DNA of 64,000 nt from Plantago major (GCA_026545765.1 CM048841.1:94693352-94757351), one strand, 5' to 3'; shown: positions 35,101 through 47,917, numbered from the stretch's first letter. Translations and numbers: made by a program. The notes: generated by a model not told the origin, from the sequence alone.

Positions 35101-38100
35101 GTTTTGGACCCGAGTTAATTTTTATAATTAATTTTTTCTTTATTAATCTGTTTGTGAAATTTAGTTGATAGTTGTTCTTGCATTGATTTGTGAATTTTTT
35201 TTCCGAATATGTTAAATTTATGATACGTAATTCCAATCTAATGAATTTTTTATGTTTGATTTTTACATTTTAAGATTGGACCCATAATAACGTAATAACG
35301 AAAAAAATAAGAAATGATTGTGTAGGAGATAAATAAATAATTGGATAAAGGGAGTATTTTTTTAATATTTAGAAGATTATTTACGGTTTTTAAATATTAT
35401 TTTGAAAGGTCATGTTTGCAAAAACATTAAATCTGAGGTAAAAATTATTCTTGTCATCGGCGGTGGCGTTGTTCATATTGACAAGGTAGGTGCCACATGG
35501 AGAAATGCATTGCCACAAAGATTAACAAATACTACCGGACCGTGACCAATTGTGCCATGTAGATAAATTTTGATGAAAAGTCATATTTGGTGCATTAAGT
35601 TTGAGATTATGATGATGATTGCCAATGATAAATACTTTTTTGGACTAAATTTGCCAAGTTTTCGAACTTGGTACTGCACGCGCCAAGCACGTATAATGAA
35701 GGGACTAAATTTGCCAAGTTTTTAAACTTGATACTGCGCGCACCAAGCACCTATAGTTAAGGGACTAAATTTTCAGTAAAAGTCAACTCTGAATTTGATT
35801 TAATTTGAACCTATGTGTAATTGTTTTAATAATACGACTTTAACGAAGAGTGGTCATTTAGATGTAAATCCTCCTTATATAAATGATGATAATATATCAA
35901 TTTGTAACGAAAGTGTTAATTTACCTTACTGCAGGTTCAAGAAATGCAACAACTCAGATTATCATAATCGTCGTTGTTTTAGCAGTTGTGGGTTCAATAG
36001 CACTAGTTGCGGGCATCTTGATAAAAAAGGGTTTATGCCGAACCCGGAAGATGGAAAACTCTGAGAGTACGTAATATATATTTTCCCAGTCACTTTTTCA
36101 TCCATGTATATATCAATAACTTTTGCGAGATACCGGATGCATGTTTAGCATATTGTATATACGTATGATTATATGATTTTGACAAACCATCGACTTTGAT
36201 GATGTTGCAGGTGATACTAACAGCCTTGTTAATAAAACCAGGGAACACGGATCACCAATCCAATTTTTCGCAAAAAAAAAAGATTCCGATTTTGGTAAGG
36301 CTCAGCACTTGCACCTGAAATTTAAAGAAATTAAAACTGCAACCAATTACTTCTCCGAACAAAACGTCATCGGACAAGGTGGATTTGGAAAAGTTTATAA
36401 GGTACGTAGGCGATAATTATTGATATATTTTGTGTCATTTACCCGTATTGGATAAAAAATTTATGTACGTGTCTCACCAAATTTAGGGGAGTCGTCGTGG
36501 TCCGGACGGCCCAGAAATTATAGCTGTAAAGAAATTGATTATAAATCCAGAAGATGAACAACATAGAGGTGATGGGGGGGTTCAAGGCGGAAATAGAGAC
36601 ATTGGCCGAACTTAGACATGCCAATTTGGTTCGGCTAGTTGGTTTCTCCTCTGAAGGGCCAGACAAGCTTCTCGTGTATGAATATCTGGAAAATGGAAGT
36701 CTGAGCAAATTCCTATTTGGTTAAGTGTCAATTCCTTAATTTAATTTTCTCCCAGGTTGTACTGACTTCTAATTGGCCATAATTAAATTGTCATGCAGGT
36801 GGCGCAACTGGAAATACAAAATTGGATTGGAAACAACGCTACAAGATCATACGGGGCATTGTGAAGGGTATTGTCTACCTACACAATGAGTCTGGGAGAG
36901 AATCTATTATTCATCGTGATCTCAAACCGGACAATATACTTTTAGATAAAAATATGGAAGCAAAAATTGCAGACTTATAATGTGCTTAGATATATAAACC
37001 ATAACTTAAACACATATAATTCAAAAACTACAGACCAGCATACTCCAACATACTAAAGACCAGAAACATGAAACCAAACATCATTGATATAAAAAGGTTA
37101 GATAGCACAACTCATCACTCTCCCTCTTTTTGTGAGGAAGGCAAAACCAGCATACCCTTCTTTCTCTTATAATTCGATGTTAAAAGACATCCTTATATTC
37201 GAACAATTCAAGATGCAGACATACTCACTTTTGCTATAAAACCCATGCATACATTAGTTTGTGAATAAAGATAAAATAGAATGTCAACTAGCTGGTGTTC
37301 TGGCAACACCAGCATCGCAGCTAGTGAGTGTCTCGAGAACACCAGTCTCTCGACACTTACAGAACATTTTACCATTACACTTTGATATTAATAATTCGTA
37401 GTCAAAGTTAAAAAAAAGTTAAAACTGTACAACTGACATCGGACGGAGAGAGTATATAATATATACCCACTCTCATCGTCCCGAATTCAACTTCTCACAC
37501 TCCTTTTTAATACGTCAATATTTCAACTTCCCCTCCTCAAGAGAAGAGATGTACTTGTATGGTGGGTAGAGCCCTACTCTTCTTTTTATAATGCACACTT
37601 ATAGTTGATTTCCGTTAAAATGTCATTATTTATGTGTTATTTTTCATTATATTTATTTTATTTTGTCTAATGTCTTTAAAATCCTAAATTTTTTTAATAT
37701 AAACGTCCTAGATGATATTTTATCCTGACTCTCTGCCCCGGTTTTTTTCTACTCTCTGATGTTTCATTCATTATCTCTACTATTTTATTTTATTTTATTT
37801 TCCATATCTCCTACTTTATTCACTTTATCTTAAAACTTGTGTTCGGACCCTCGGGAATCTCAATTCGGGACGGGTGGAGTATTAATTAATCTCTCTCTCT
37901 ATATATTGTATTGGATACAATGTCTTATATTAATTGTATGTACGTGTCTCATCAACTTTAAGGGGAGTCTTCCTGGCCAAGAAATAGCTGTGAAGAAATT
38001 GATTATACATCCAGATGCAAATAGAGGTGATGGGGGATTCAAGGCTGAAATAGAGACATTGGCCCAACTTAGACACACGAATTTGGTTCAGCTAGTTGGT

Positions 38101-39454
38101 TTCTCCTCTAAAGGACCAGACAAGCTTCTTGTGTATGAATATCTGGAAAATGGCAGTCTGAGCAAATTCCTATTCGGTAAGTGTCAATTCCTTAATTTTA
38201 TCAACTGTCATAGAATGCTTGGGAAGGCCTAGTCTCAATTGTAGACTATGCAGTTCTAATTGACTCGTTCACTTTCTAATTGCATTAATCTTCCCAAAAA
38301 TAATACAATCGACAAGTGATGTAACCATTTGCAACCACATAATCTATAGTTTACACATAGAATAGGTGTATCTAAGAATTTTCCATGCGTGCAGAATTTG
38401 TAATATTGTTATATATGACCAGACATTATAATTAATAATTTAATTGTCATGCAGCTGGCCCAACTGGGAACCAGAAATTGGATTGGAAACAACGCTACAA
38501 GATTATACGGGGCATTGTGAAGGGTATTGTCTACCTCCACAATGAATCTGGGGGAGAATCTATTATCCATCGTGATCTCAAACCGGACAATATACTTTTA
38601 GATGCAAAGATGGAAGCGAAAATTGCAGACTTTGGTCTAGCAAGGTTACTTGAGCTAGATAAGACTCATTGCAGTACTAATTCTGCAGTTGGAACACCGT
38701 ACGTCTCTTCTCGGTCATATTCTAGCCTACCTACAATTATTAGCGCATTACTCTGCCCCGAAACAAATTTCACATATTGTCATTTTGATATTCTTATAGA
38801 AAGTTTATCTTTTCCATTTTCAAGTGAAATTTATTTCGGGGCAGAGGAAGTAATCCCTATCTATATGTTATCAATAAGATCATGCTTTTCATCTTATGAT
38901 ATACTGTATATGCTATGAACGCTTGCAGTGGATATGTTGCACCTGAAGGGAATAACACTCGTGAATCAGATATTTACAGCTTTGGGGTTCTACTCCTAGA
39001 AATTATCAGTGGTGAAAAAAACAGAATTAGGGGTGTACAAGTATCTCTCTTAAGCAGGGTAATGATTGATACATAAATTCTTTAATCATATACATATATA
39101 CATACACACGCTCAAACGGTCACGCCCCACGGCCGGATGGGTATATAAACTGTATAGAGTAGTAGATATACTAAAATATACAGTGTTGATCTTTCACAGG
39201 TATGGGCGTGTTGGCACGACCGGACCTGTTTAGATGTGGTAGATAAAATGCTGATTAGGGATCGTGCCAAAATCCCAGAAGCCATTTTGAAGTGCATCAA
39301 TATTGGATTGTTGTGCGTCCAAAGTAGTAAAAAGAACAGGCCGAATATAGATGTGGTTGCTCAAATGCTGGATGGTTCAGTTGATTTGAAAGAACCATCA
39401 TCTCCTCCATTTGATCATGAATATTCTTTTAAGAATTTTCACACGGCATATTGA
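32132..39454 (+). CDS. Cysteine-rich receptor-like kinase (CRK, DUF26 class)
   Basis: Predicted exons: 32132-33026, 35935-36066, 36211-36401, 37963-38176, 38455-38698, 38929-39058, 39200-39454. Together they give 2061 nt and 686 residues with all phases matching. The order is signal peptide (1-24), two Gnk2/DUF26 domains each with C-X8-C-X2-C (near 88-100 and 204-216), a Ser/Thr-rich stalk, a membrane helix (about 307-328), and a kinase with [10 protein letters not shown] (397-406), Lys417, Glu435, HRDLKPDN (516-523), DFG (536-538) and APE (563-565). It is an RD kinase, probably plasma-membrane and active in stress or immune signalling (family knowledge). Between PE and SD of subdomain IX the loop seems about four residues shorter than usual. 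Exons 4 and 5 also exist as an older broken copy at 36487-36978; this model skips them. Intron 1 (2.9 kb) is full of insertions. Skipping is inferred. Confidence 0.85.
33262..33453 (-). mobile_element. tRNA-derived SINE in CRK intron 1
   Basis: On the minus strand it begins with an A-box match TAGCTGAGTGG and a B-box-like AGTTTGATCC about 40 nt further on, and ends in an A-rich tail (33262-33275 on plus as T). The direct repeat TAGGGCCATTA at 33251-33261 and 33454-33464 is the target duplication. Length 192 bp. Confidence 0.8.
33465..34850. other. CRK intron 1, middle part
   Basis: AT-rich intron sequence. It holds a 42-bp insertion at 34193-34234 that starts with a T run and is flanked by the 12-bp repeat GTTCAGCTCGAT (34181-34192 and 34235-34246), best read as an extremely 5'-truncated LINE tail on the minus strand. 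A short open frame on the minus strand at 33669-33869 has no recognised similarity and is not called. Confidence 0.6.
34851..35771. mobile_element. TIR element with repeated subterminal units in CRK intron 1
   Basis: The left end ATTTAGTCCCTTAACTATA recurs inverted at the right end. Each end carries two to three tandem units of about 65 bp containing AATTTAGTCC, GGCACGCGCAGTACCAAGTT and similar words. The inverted termini cover roughly 170 bp. It is probably a non-autonomous Mutator-like or related element; no clear target duplication was found, so the outer limits are approximate. Confidence 0.7.
36446..36978 (+). pseudogene. Broken first copy of CRK kinase exons 4 and 5
   Basis: Copy-A exon 4 (36487-36719) and exon 5 (from 36799) match exons 37963-38176 and 38455-38698. 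In copy A a G run of seven bases at 36574-36580 replaces the GGGGGA of copy B, shifting the frame, so translation through it stops soon after. Its exon 5 keeps HRDLKPDN but ends inside the DFG codons near 36978, where unrelated sequence begins. Splice sites look usable (acceptor ATTTAG|GGGAG; donor TTTG|GTTAAG is weak). If included in the mRNA it would truncate the receptor after the membrane helix and glycine loop. Confidence 0.85.
36979..37465. other. Sequence between the duplicated kinase exons
   Basis: No gene. It includes a hairpin CTGGTGTT...AACACCAG near 37292-37312, a minus-strand purine-rich stretch near 37125-37140 (CACAAAAAGAGGGAGAGT) that resembles a retroelement polypurine tract, and the right end of a Stowaway-like MITE at about 37381-37451 (ending ATCGGACGGAGAGAGTA). 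A fragment of another LTR element is possible but unproven. Confidence 0.45.
37466..37879. mobile_element. Stowaway-like MITE between kinase copies
   Basis: Left end CCCACTCTCATCGTCCCGAA and right end (reverse complement) CTCCACCCGTCCCGAATTGA share the CGTCCCGAATT core. TA dinucleotides flank it at 37464-37465 and 37880-37881. It is 414 bp and AT-rich inside. Confidence 0.65.
38751..38850. mobile_element. 100-bp MITE in CRK intron 5
   Basis: Ends CTCTGCCCCGAAACAAATTT and (reverse complement) CTTCCTCTGCCCCGAAATAA form an inverted pair flanked by TA (38749-38750, 38851-38852). It lies wholly inside the intron and does not touch the splice sites. Confidence 0.75.
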
Positions 39455-40509
39455 CTGTTAAGAATAGACAAATGCAAAGGGAGCACTTGGTATCACCTGC
39501 TAACCTGGTTTTTCATATGAAAATAATATTGTACTCTTTTTTATATAGTTGGGTAGATGATATATATTATGTACCTGCAAATAGGTTGATAGTTATCTCT
39601 ACCCATAGTTTACTGGTAGTTTTGGACTTTTGGTATCCATAAATTCTAGTTATTAACTGCCCCAGATTCGAACATCGTTGATAACATTACTCATCTGTTT
39701 TTTATTCTTTTAAATCTATTTCATTTTTAATTGTCCTCATTTATTTTTCCCTTGTTTCCTTCATATTCTTATCTCCACTTTAATAGAAACCAAGGTCTAC
39801 ACATATTTATCTTGTATATTACGGGTTGACGCATAGTTTTAAGTGAAAATTTAAAGTTACAATAAAAGATTAAGAAGATGGAAAAAAAGTGTAATTTGTT
39901 TGTAAATTTGAGATTGTTTAATTAATATATATATAGGGTTAAATGCAAAATACACTCCTAAGTTATTAAAAATGTGCGTGAAACCCCCACTGAGTTAAAG
40001 AATTAGTACTAAACCCCTGAGTTATCAAAAAATGTGCGTCAAACCCCCTGAGCTAAAAAATGAGTCCCTGGGTTATTAAAAATGAGCGCGAACCACCACT
40101 GAGTTAACGAATCAGTTCCAAACCCCTGTGAGCTATTAAAAAATGTGTCCAAAACCCCTTCAGTTATTTAAAAATGTGTGCAAAACCCCCAATCATTTTG
40201 TTTCGACGTATGAGGTACCCGTTATGACGATTAGGGATGTCCCATTACATTTTCCTACTCCAAATTAATGTGACCATGTGGGCTGGATTTTTTTTAATTT
40301 TAGTGTTTTATTTCTGACTTATCTTTTTTCGTTTACATGACTACTAATAAATTGGTATAATCTGTCGATAAGTAGTGATAATTTTAATCGGTCTTATATA
40401 TGGTTGTTGTTTATGTGTCTCAACGCTATATAACCAGTTGTGTGTGATTGTTCTATTGTTGATTTAACCAGAAACAAAATGTGTAGAGTTTTAGTATTTT
40501 AATAGTTTA
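39455..40509. other. CRK 3' flank and intergenic DNA with short tandem repeats
   Basis: No further gene. Near 39938-40200 there are five to six imperfect units of about 40-45 bp containing AAATGTGCGTGAAACCCCC and CTGAGTTAA. They resemble one end of a TIR transposon; the other end was not found. Element B begins at 40510. Confidence 0.6.
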
Positions 40510-41931
40510 TGTTAGGAATATTTGTTAGTATTTTGATCACTCATTATCTTAGCCAGAAAGGTGATTAAAACTCTTGGTTCACTTGAACATTGTAAAAGAG
40601 GAAATCACTAAGTATGATTAGTCTAGTAAATCTTGTATTAGGACTATAGGTCTCTGAGTGTAATTTTAATTTCCAGAAGACCATGAAGATCAATCCTAGC
40701 AATGGAACTTTTCTGAAGATTAGAAGACTAAAGATTGCACAAGATTTATGAAGATATCAAGGTTTAGTCTAAACTCAGAAAGACTATGTCCTTAAATCCT
40801 TTCTTAAGTATATTTACTTACTTTTGAAATATGATTCTGGACATATGACATCATGAGTATGGAGTATGCAAGCCATCAGAAAGGCTCATGTATCCGTTGA
40901 AGACTACAGGACAAGAAATAGTACAAGTGCATTAATTGCATCGGCAGAAAAGCCGTTGTAGCACAATCCTCTCTGAGATATGAGACAAGGACTTCTGAGT
41001 ACTCATTTCAAGATAAGTATGGACTGAATTTGAATTGTGTCTAACGGATATCATTCCAACGACTCTCAAATTCATCTAGAAATATCACATACTTAGATGC
41101 TGAGAAATACAACATACCTTAGAACGCTCTATCTTGCAAACTTACCATCAAGCAAAGTATTCTCTCAAGCACTCTACTACCCTTTCTGAAAGCTTTCTGT
41201 TGCTCGAAGAATCACTAGTAGTTCTAAGTTGTCCTGAACCTTAACAAGAGATTGTTATTCGTGAAAAAGTTGAACTATCAGATACCTTTTCTGAAGCTCA
41301 TTCTCCAGAACGGACATCAATTGCTTGGGCCAGTAAAGAGCAGACTGCCATCCACTGAACAAGTGTATTAAGTAGTCTTGTTCTATTAGGCTCTCTGAAA
41401 ACATAACTAAAAATTTATACGAGAAGCCTCTCTGACAAACCTTATAACCAACACCATCAAGGCGCGGAGTAGAGGAAGTACTTGATTTGGGAAATCAAGG
41501 AATAACTCCAAGGTTATCTGAGTAGAGGAAGTACTTAGCACTAGGAGCTGGAGAATAACTCAGGGGGAACAATTGGTTGGGAACCATTTGTTTAAGAATC
41601 TTAGAATAGGATTATTGTAAGGTGAACTCAATTATCTGTTCTAGTGAATTCTAGGTCTCAGAAAGACCGAAGTGGATTAGTTGGAGGATTACGCCACCTC
41701 CAGATACCACTATACTTGATGTGTCATTTACTTTTCTGTATTTACATTTCAACAAAGCACACACACATATTTATTGTTTCTACACTTACCTATCTTAAAG
41801 TCTTCCGCGCTCTGAATTTAAGTATCAGAAACCCCTAGGTTTCTGAGAAACTGTGTTTATCGACAAAAGTTTTAAAAGACTATTCACCCCCCCCCCCCTA
41901 GTCTTTTAGTTTGCCGTTATCTGGACCAACA
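40510..41931 (+). repeat. 5' LTR of element B
   Basis: It starts TGTTAGGAATATTTG and ends GGACCAACA, 1422 bp. It has two subrepeats (GAGTAGAGGAAGTACTT) against three in LTR A, a damaged TATA (CTAGAAATA, 41076-41084), and a 13-C run at 41887-41899 where LTR A has seven. The primer-binding site TGGTATCAGAGC follows at 41934-41945. Confidence 0.9.
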
Positions 41932-42048
41932 AGTGGTATCAGAGCGGGAGGTTCACAAGCCTTCTGCACAGAACCTAGTTCCCCAGATAGGTGAAGGAAC
42001 TTTGTCCCTTTCTGAGGACTATATAATTTGTGTGTTAAGTGTGCAGGT

Positions 42049-44540
42049 ATGTCTCTGAGTGATGCACCCGTTCTGAAACCAGAAAACTACGAGAAATGGA
42101 AGAACAACATGATGCTCCATCTGGAGGCCATCAGTGATGAGATGATCTATGTCATCAATGAAGGGCCTATCAAAATCAGACAACTCAAACAAGTTACTGA
42201 GGTGTCTGATGGAAGAAAAGCCTCAGACAAGGAAGATGGAAGCGAGGATGCGGCTGCTAGTGATAGTGGTCGTGTTGCTCGTGGAAGCATTATGTATGAA
42301 GACAAGCCAAGAGAGCTCTGGGCATCTGAAGATGCCAAGAGACACTGATTGGATGGTCAAGCTCGTAATATCATCATCAAATCGACACCTGAGCACATAC
42401 AGTGTAAACTGTGGGGGTGCTAAAACGGCGAAAGTTGCCTGGCAATTGATTGAAGAAATACGTGAAATCGAAAACCAAGGAAAACAAGTTCGAAGTTCTT
42501 AAATTGAAGTTCCAAAACTTCAAACAAGGTCCCACTGAAACTCTGATAGAACTTGATTTCAGGTTTACCACCCTTATGAGTGATATGGCTGCACTTGGTG
42601 AAAGCAACAGATACTCCCAGCCAGAAAAGATTAAGACTATTGTCAGAAGTCTCAATCACAACTGGGAACACACTAAGTTCTTTTATGTCAACCAAGGAAT
42701 GCCAAATATTACTCCAGTAGAGCTCTTCTCTCATCTTGCTACTGTAGACTATGAGACAACTCAGAGAGAACAAGCAATTTGAAAAGTCGCAAAGTGTTGC
42801 TCTAGTTTCTCAAGGTACTTGAAAGAAGGATACCAAAGATGCATCTGAAGAAAATGCTCTTGCAGTAAGACACATGAAGAAATTTGTGAGTCAAGAGATT
42901 GAGAGAAGAAAAGCTAAGGAAAAGCTGAAAAAGCATCTTGGCCCAAACTATCATCAGTACAAGAACATACAAATGAACAACTCTCTGAACACCCCCATTC
43001 AGAAAGGTGTTAATCTTGAAGTCAGAAATAGGAAATGATATCCGCTTCTATTGTCAAAAGCCCGTCACTTCAAGAGAGATTGTCCCGCTTTAAACAAGCT
43101 CAAGACAGTGACAAGAAGGATGAAGAAATTTCAAAAGAAATCAAAGGGCCTTCTTGGTGAAGAAAGGAAGAAGATTCAAATTCAACTTGATGCTCTAGAC
43201 ATTGAGACAGATTCTGAAGATGGAGATTCAGATGACTCAAACCTACCATCACCAGAATTGTGTGGAATCACCCACGATGTAATCGACTTCGGCCTTAAGA
43301 AGAATGAAATGTGTGGAGTTGCTGAGATTGCTGATCCAGACATCTCCAACATTGAAATGTGTCTTACGGCTGATGAGGTAACTAACAATTCACAATTTCT
43401 GTACTATGAGAGTGATGATGGAATTGAGGATCTGGAATTGGTCAAGAGTGAATTGGATCATTATGAGAAAGAATTTTTGGAAGCACAATCCAAAACCAGA
43501 ATTCTAGAGGAAAGCAAAGAAACTCTTGGAAAAGGGTTTCTGAGCTAACTAGAGTATCTGAGAACAAGAACGCTGAAATAGCCTTTCTGAAAGCTCAGAA
43601 ATCTGAGAATGAAAATTCTCACAAACTAGCCTTGGATGAACTTAATAAGAAAATGATGAAGCTGCTTTCTGAGAATGAAGAACTAAGAAAGAAAGAGCTA
43701 TCCTTCCAATCTTATGCAAAGGCTAGTGACACTCTCACTGGGGTTCAATCCTATCTGAGAGACCCCTCTGAGAAAGGTGGACTTGGACTTGATGAACAAT
43801 CAAGTAATTCATCTCCTCTAAAGAAGAGTGATGAAAGGTTGACCTTTGTAAAAAGTCAACAGAATGATTCTTCAACCACCTATAGCATTGGTCAGAAAGC
43901 TAGGGTAGTTGACAAAGGAAAAGGAGTTGCAACCCAGCCTTTGAAAGAACAAAAGTTCACAAGAAACATGTGGATAAGGTCTCTGAAAGGAAACACAACC
44001 CTCAGACATGCAACCATCCACATTGCTATATTACTAAGAAGGGAAGAATTGCTGGAATAGGCAAATTCTCTACTGTACCATTTTATGAAAATAAAGATGG
44101 TGCAGACACTAGTAAGGCTTCTGAAGAGCGCATTCAGAAAGCCAAAGGTTTTCGAAATGGCATTGGCTATCGTGCTATTGGAAAGGTCCTTCTGCAACAA
44201 TATAAGGAAGGACAAGAACAATGGCGCAAGGCTGATATTGCACGTAGCAATAGACAGAAGTGGAAGAAATCTCAAGCCACTGAAAAACTGAATGCCAGAG
44301 CTAGAAGGAACCTGGCCAGAAATGCTAAGTTTGCTTAAAAGTAACCCCAGAAACCCAGGGTCCAAAAAGCACCAAAGGGAACACCTAGAAACACCCCAAA
44401 AAGGAAGATTGAGATCAAAATTACTGATTCTATTGCATCTCCTTCTGATCAAGTTAGACAAAAACAAACTCCCAAGAAATTCATTAAAATGTGGATTCCT
44501 ACTGGAAGAATGTTTAGTCTAAGTGGTTCTATCTTTGAGG
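42049..44540 (+). pseudogene. Gag region of element B
   Basis: The ATG at 42049 starts MSLSDAPVLKPENYEKWK. An in-frame TGA near 42346 stands where element A has CGA (Arg), as expected from cytosine deamination. A one-base change near 42418 and others follow. The zinc knuckle near 43045 has lost its first Cys and is frameshifted, though the tail HFKRDCPA is intact. A coiled-coil segment follows (43050-43800), then a Cys/His stretch (CNHPHCY, about 44010) and a basic tail (43970-44338). Confidence 0.85.
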
Positions 44541-44568
44541 CAAGAACCTAACTCCTGTTTCCTGTTTT

Positions 44569-45750
44569 GTGCAGAACGCCTCTTGGACTAAGGCTCAATG
44601 GCTATTTGATAGTGGATGCGGAAAGCACATGACAGGAGACAAAGCAAATCTGGTCAACTACAAAGCTTGCAACACTGGACCAGACATCAGATTTGCTGGA
44701 GGAGAATTAAATCCCTCTCTGGGATATGGCAACGTCAAATTGGGATCATTAACAATCACTGACGTATTACATGTTAGAGGTTTGAAATATAATCTATTTA
44801 GCATGAGCCAGTTTGCAGACAAGGGATTCACTGTGAAATTCAAAGCAAAGTATTGCAAACTTATTGACAATGAGTCAAAGCAGACAGTCTTGGTTGCTCG
44901 GCGGAAAGGCAGTCTTTATGTTGCCGATTGGGCATCTGCCACAACTGAAGAATGTCTCATGGTGAGTCAATCAGGTCACATAGAAGAGCATTGGTTATGG
45001 CACAAAAGAATGAGTCACTTGAATTTCAAAACTCTGAACAAACTTGCCAAGAAAGAGTTAGTGGTTGGCCTTCCCAAAACATCTTTCAGAAAGGATGGTA
45101 TCTGTTCTGCCTGTCAGATGGGGAAACAATCCAAGATCTCTTTCAAGTCCAAAACCAGACACTCTAGTGTTAGACCACTGCAACTATTACACATGGATCT
45201 TTTTGAATCATCTGTAACTAGTTATGCAGGAAAGAAGTATGGTCTGGTTGTTGTAGATGACTTCTCAAGATTCACTTGGGTTGTCTTTCTGAAGCACAAA
45301 TCTGATGCTAGGGTGGAGATACCAAATTTGCTGAATAAGCTTGAAGTCATGAAAAATGACAAGGTATCTGCAATCAGAACAGACCATGGTCTCGAGTTTG
45401 TCAACCATTACATAAAGGAGTTTTGTACCAAAGAAGGTATACAACACCAACTTTCCTGTGAGAACACCACAACAAAATGGTGTTGCGTAAAGGAAAAATA
45501 GAACCTTAAAGAAGCAAGGAATCTTTGGTGACATTGAAATAAGTGAAGTTCTTTGGGTTGAAGTCGTAAACACAACATGCTACACTCGTAATGTATGTTT
45601 GATAAACAAACACCATGACAAGACCCCTTATGAACTCTTGGTTGGTAGACCCCCTAATATCAAACATCTGAAAGTGTTTGGTTGTAGATGTTTTGTTCTT
45701 AACAATGGAAAAGATATCTAAGAACATTTCAACCAAAGGCAGATGAAGGT
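44569..45750 (+). pseudogene. Protease and integrase of element B
   Basis: Protease DSGCGKHMTGD, pre-integrase WLWHKRMSHLN, and integrase with first Asp HMDLF and second Asp RTDHGLEF. Unlike element A it keeps the residues between HMDLF and DDFSRF. A frame change near 45460 follows, and the codon for the catalytic Glu reads TAA in the local frame. Downstream pieces of integrase lie in other frames up to about 45720. Confidence 0.88.
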
Positions 45751-47917
45751 ATGTTTCTTGGTTATTCTATGAATAGCAAAGCATACAGAGTTTACAACAA
45801 AAGAACAAAGAAGATTGAAGAATCAGTTCATGTTGTATTCTATGAAGGAAGCAAGAAAACACCCCTTGCTGATGAACTCTCAGAAAGGTTCAAGGAACTA
45901 AAGATAAAGGATTCTGAAGAAGAACCCTCAGAAAGGAAAAACATCATTGTGGAAAGAGAGGATGATTCTGACGAAGAAAAAGCATGAAATGCCTAGTAAT
46001 AACCAGATGATTCTCAGACATGATGAAGAATTTCCTATGAGATTTCCAGAAATGGAAACTGAAGATGTTCATCAAAGAGCTAACTCTGGAAATGACCTCT
46101 CTGACAGGCATGTCCCAGAAAGCCCTCACACTGAGCAAATGTCAGACATTCACCGTCCTTCTGAGGTGCAAAATGTCACAGATACTGAAGAAGTATCAAG
46201 TCATAATCACAGTGATTCACATTCAGATCACATAGATGTTGACCCTACTAGCCCTAAACCCATGATGAGATGGATCAAGGATCATCCTGCAAAAGATGTG
46301 ATTGGACCAATCAATCAAGGTGTTAGGACTAGGAGAGCAATAGATGAAAATGCTAATTCTCTCTTTGAATATTTCATCTCAAACATTGAACCTAAAACTA
46401 TAGAAGAAGCATTAAGAGACCAAGATTGGATCTCTGCAATGCAAGAAGAGTTAGATCAGTTGAGAGAAACAAAGTCTGGAAACTAATTCCATTTGTAGAA
46501 GGAATATCTATGATTGGAACTAAGTGGATTTTCAGAAACAAAATGAATGAATCTGGTGAAATAACCAGAAACAAAGCAAGGTTGGTTGCCAAGGGATTCA
46601 CCCAGACTGAAGGTTTAGATTTTGATGAGTCATATGCACCAGTTGCAAGATTGGATGCAATAAGACTCTTTTTGGCCTTTGCAGCTCATAAAAACTTTAA
46701 AGTTTATCAGATGGATGTCAAGAGTGCATTCTTGAATGGTGAACTTGCTGAGGAAGTCTATGTTGAACAACCACCTGGCTTTGAAGTTTCCTCAGAAAGT
46801 AGAATGGTCTATAAGCTACAAAAAGCTCTATATGGACTGAAACAAGCTCCAAGAGCATGGTATGACACTTTGGCCAATTACCTTCTGGAAAGTGGTTTCA
46901 AGAAAGGTGAAGTTGATAAAACTTTATTTACTTTAAATCATGATGGGAAACTACTCTTAGTTCAAGTATATGTTGATGACATTATATTTGGATCTAAGGA
47001 CAAGCAACTTTGTGATGACTTTGCAAATCTCATGAAAAGTAAGTTTGAGATGAGCATGATGGGAGAATTGAACTATTTCCTAGGATTGCAAGTCAAGCAA
47101 CTCAATGATGGAATATTCATTAGTCAGACAAAGTATGCAAAAGACATGCTCACAAAATTCAATCTTAAGCCTTCTGAAAAGAATGCTAAGATACCTATGA
47201 GCATAGGAACCAAGTTGACCTATACTGAATCAGATAAGAGTGTTGATGAACACAAGTATAGGAAATTGATAGGTTCACTACTTTACCTTCGCAAGCGGAC
47301 ACGATATTCAATATGCGGTTGAGTGTGCTAGATTTCAAACAAATCCAATGCAATCACACTACAACATTGCTATGAAAATATTAAGGTATGTGAAAGGTAC
47401 AGTAGATGTAGGTTTGTGGTATCCTAAAGAAAGTGGATTGAGTTTGGCTGGTTACTCAGATGCTGATTATGCTGGATCAATGCTTGATAGGAAAAGTACC
47501 TCAGGAACCTGTCAGTTTTTGGGAACTAGACTTATCTCATGGTTTAGCAAGAAGCAAAACTCAATTGCAACTTCTACCACAGAGGCTGGATATATTGCTC
47601 CTGGTTGTTGTGCAACACAAATTTTGTGGATTCAACAACAACTCAGAGATTATGGACTCAATGAAGAGAAAACTCCCATTTTCTGTGATAACACAAGTGC
47701 TATTGCAATCACACAGAACCCCAAGTTCCATGCCAGAACAAAGCACATTGATGTTAGACACCACTTCATCAGAGACCATGTTGAGAAAGGCAATATAGAG
47801 ATACTCAAGATTGGCACAGAAGACCAACTTGCAGATATCTTCACCAAGCCCCTACAAGAAAGCCGGTTTTTGACCTTAAGACATAGTCTTGGGTTAATGG
47901 AGATGCCTAAGGACTGA
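45751..47917 (+). pseudogene. Reverse transcriptase and RNase H of element B
   Basis: An acidic linker (45751-46486) precedes RT. The main RT frame 46426-47322 has [25 protein letters not shown] and the catalytic YVDD. A deletion near 47290 shifts the frame. RNase H continues at 47348-47917 with the TKHIDVRHHFIRDH phrase and stops at TGA. Closely similar to 4462-6119 of element A. Confidence 0.9.
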
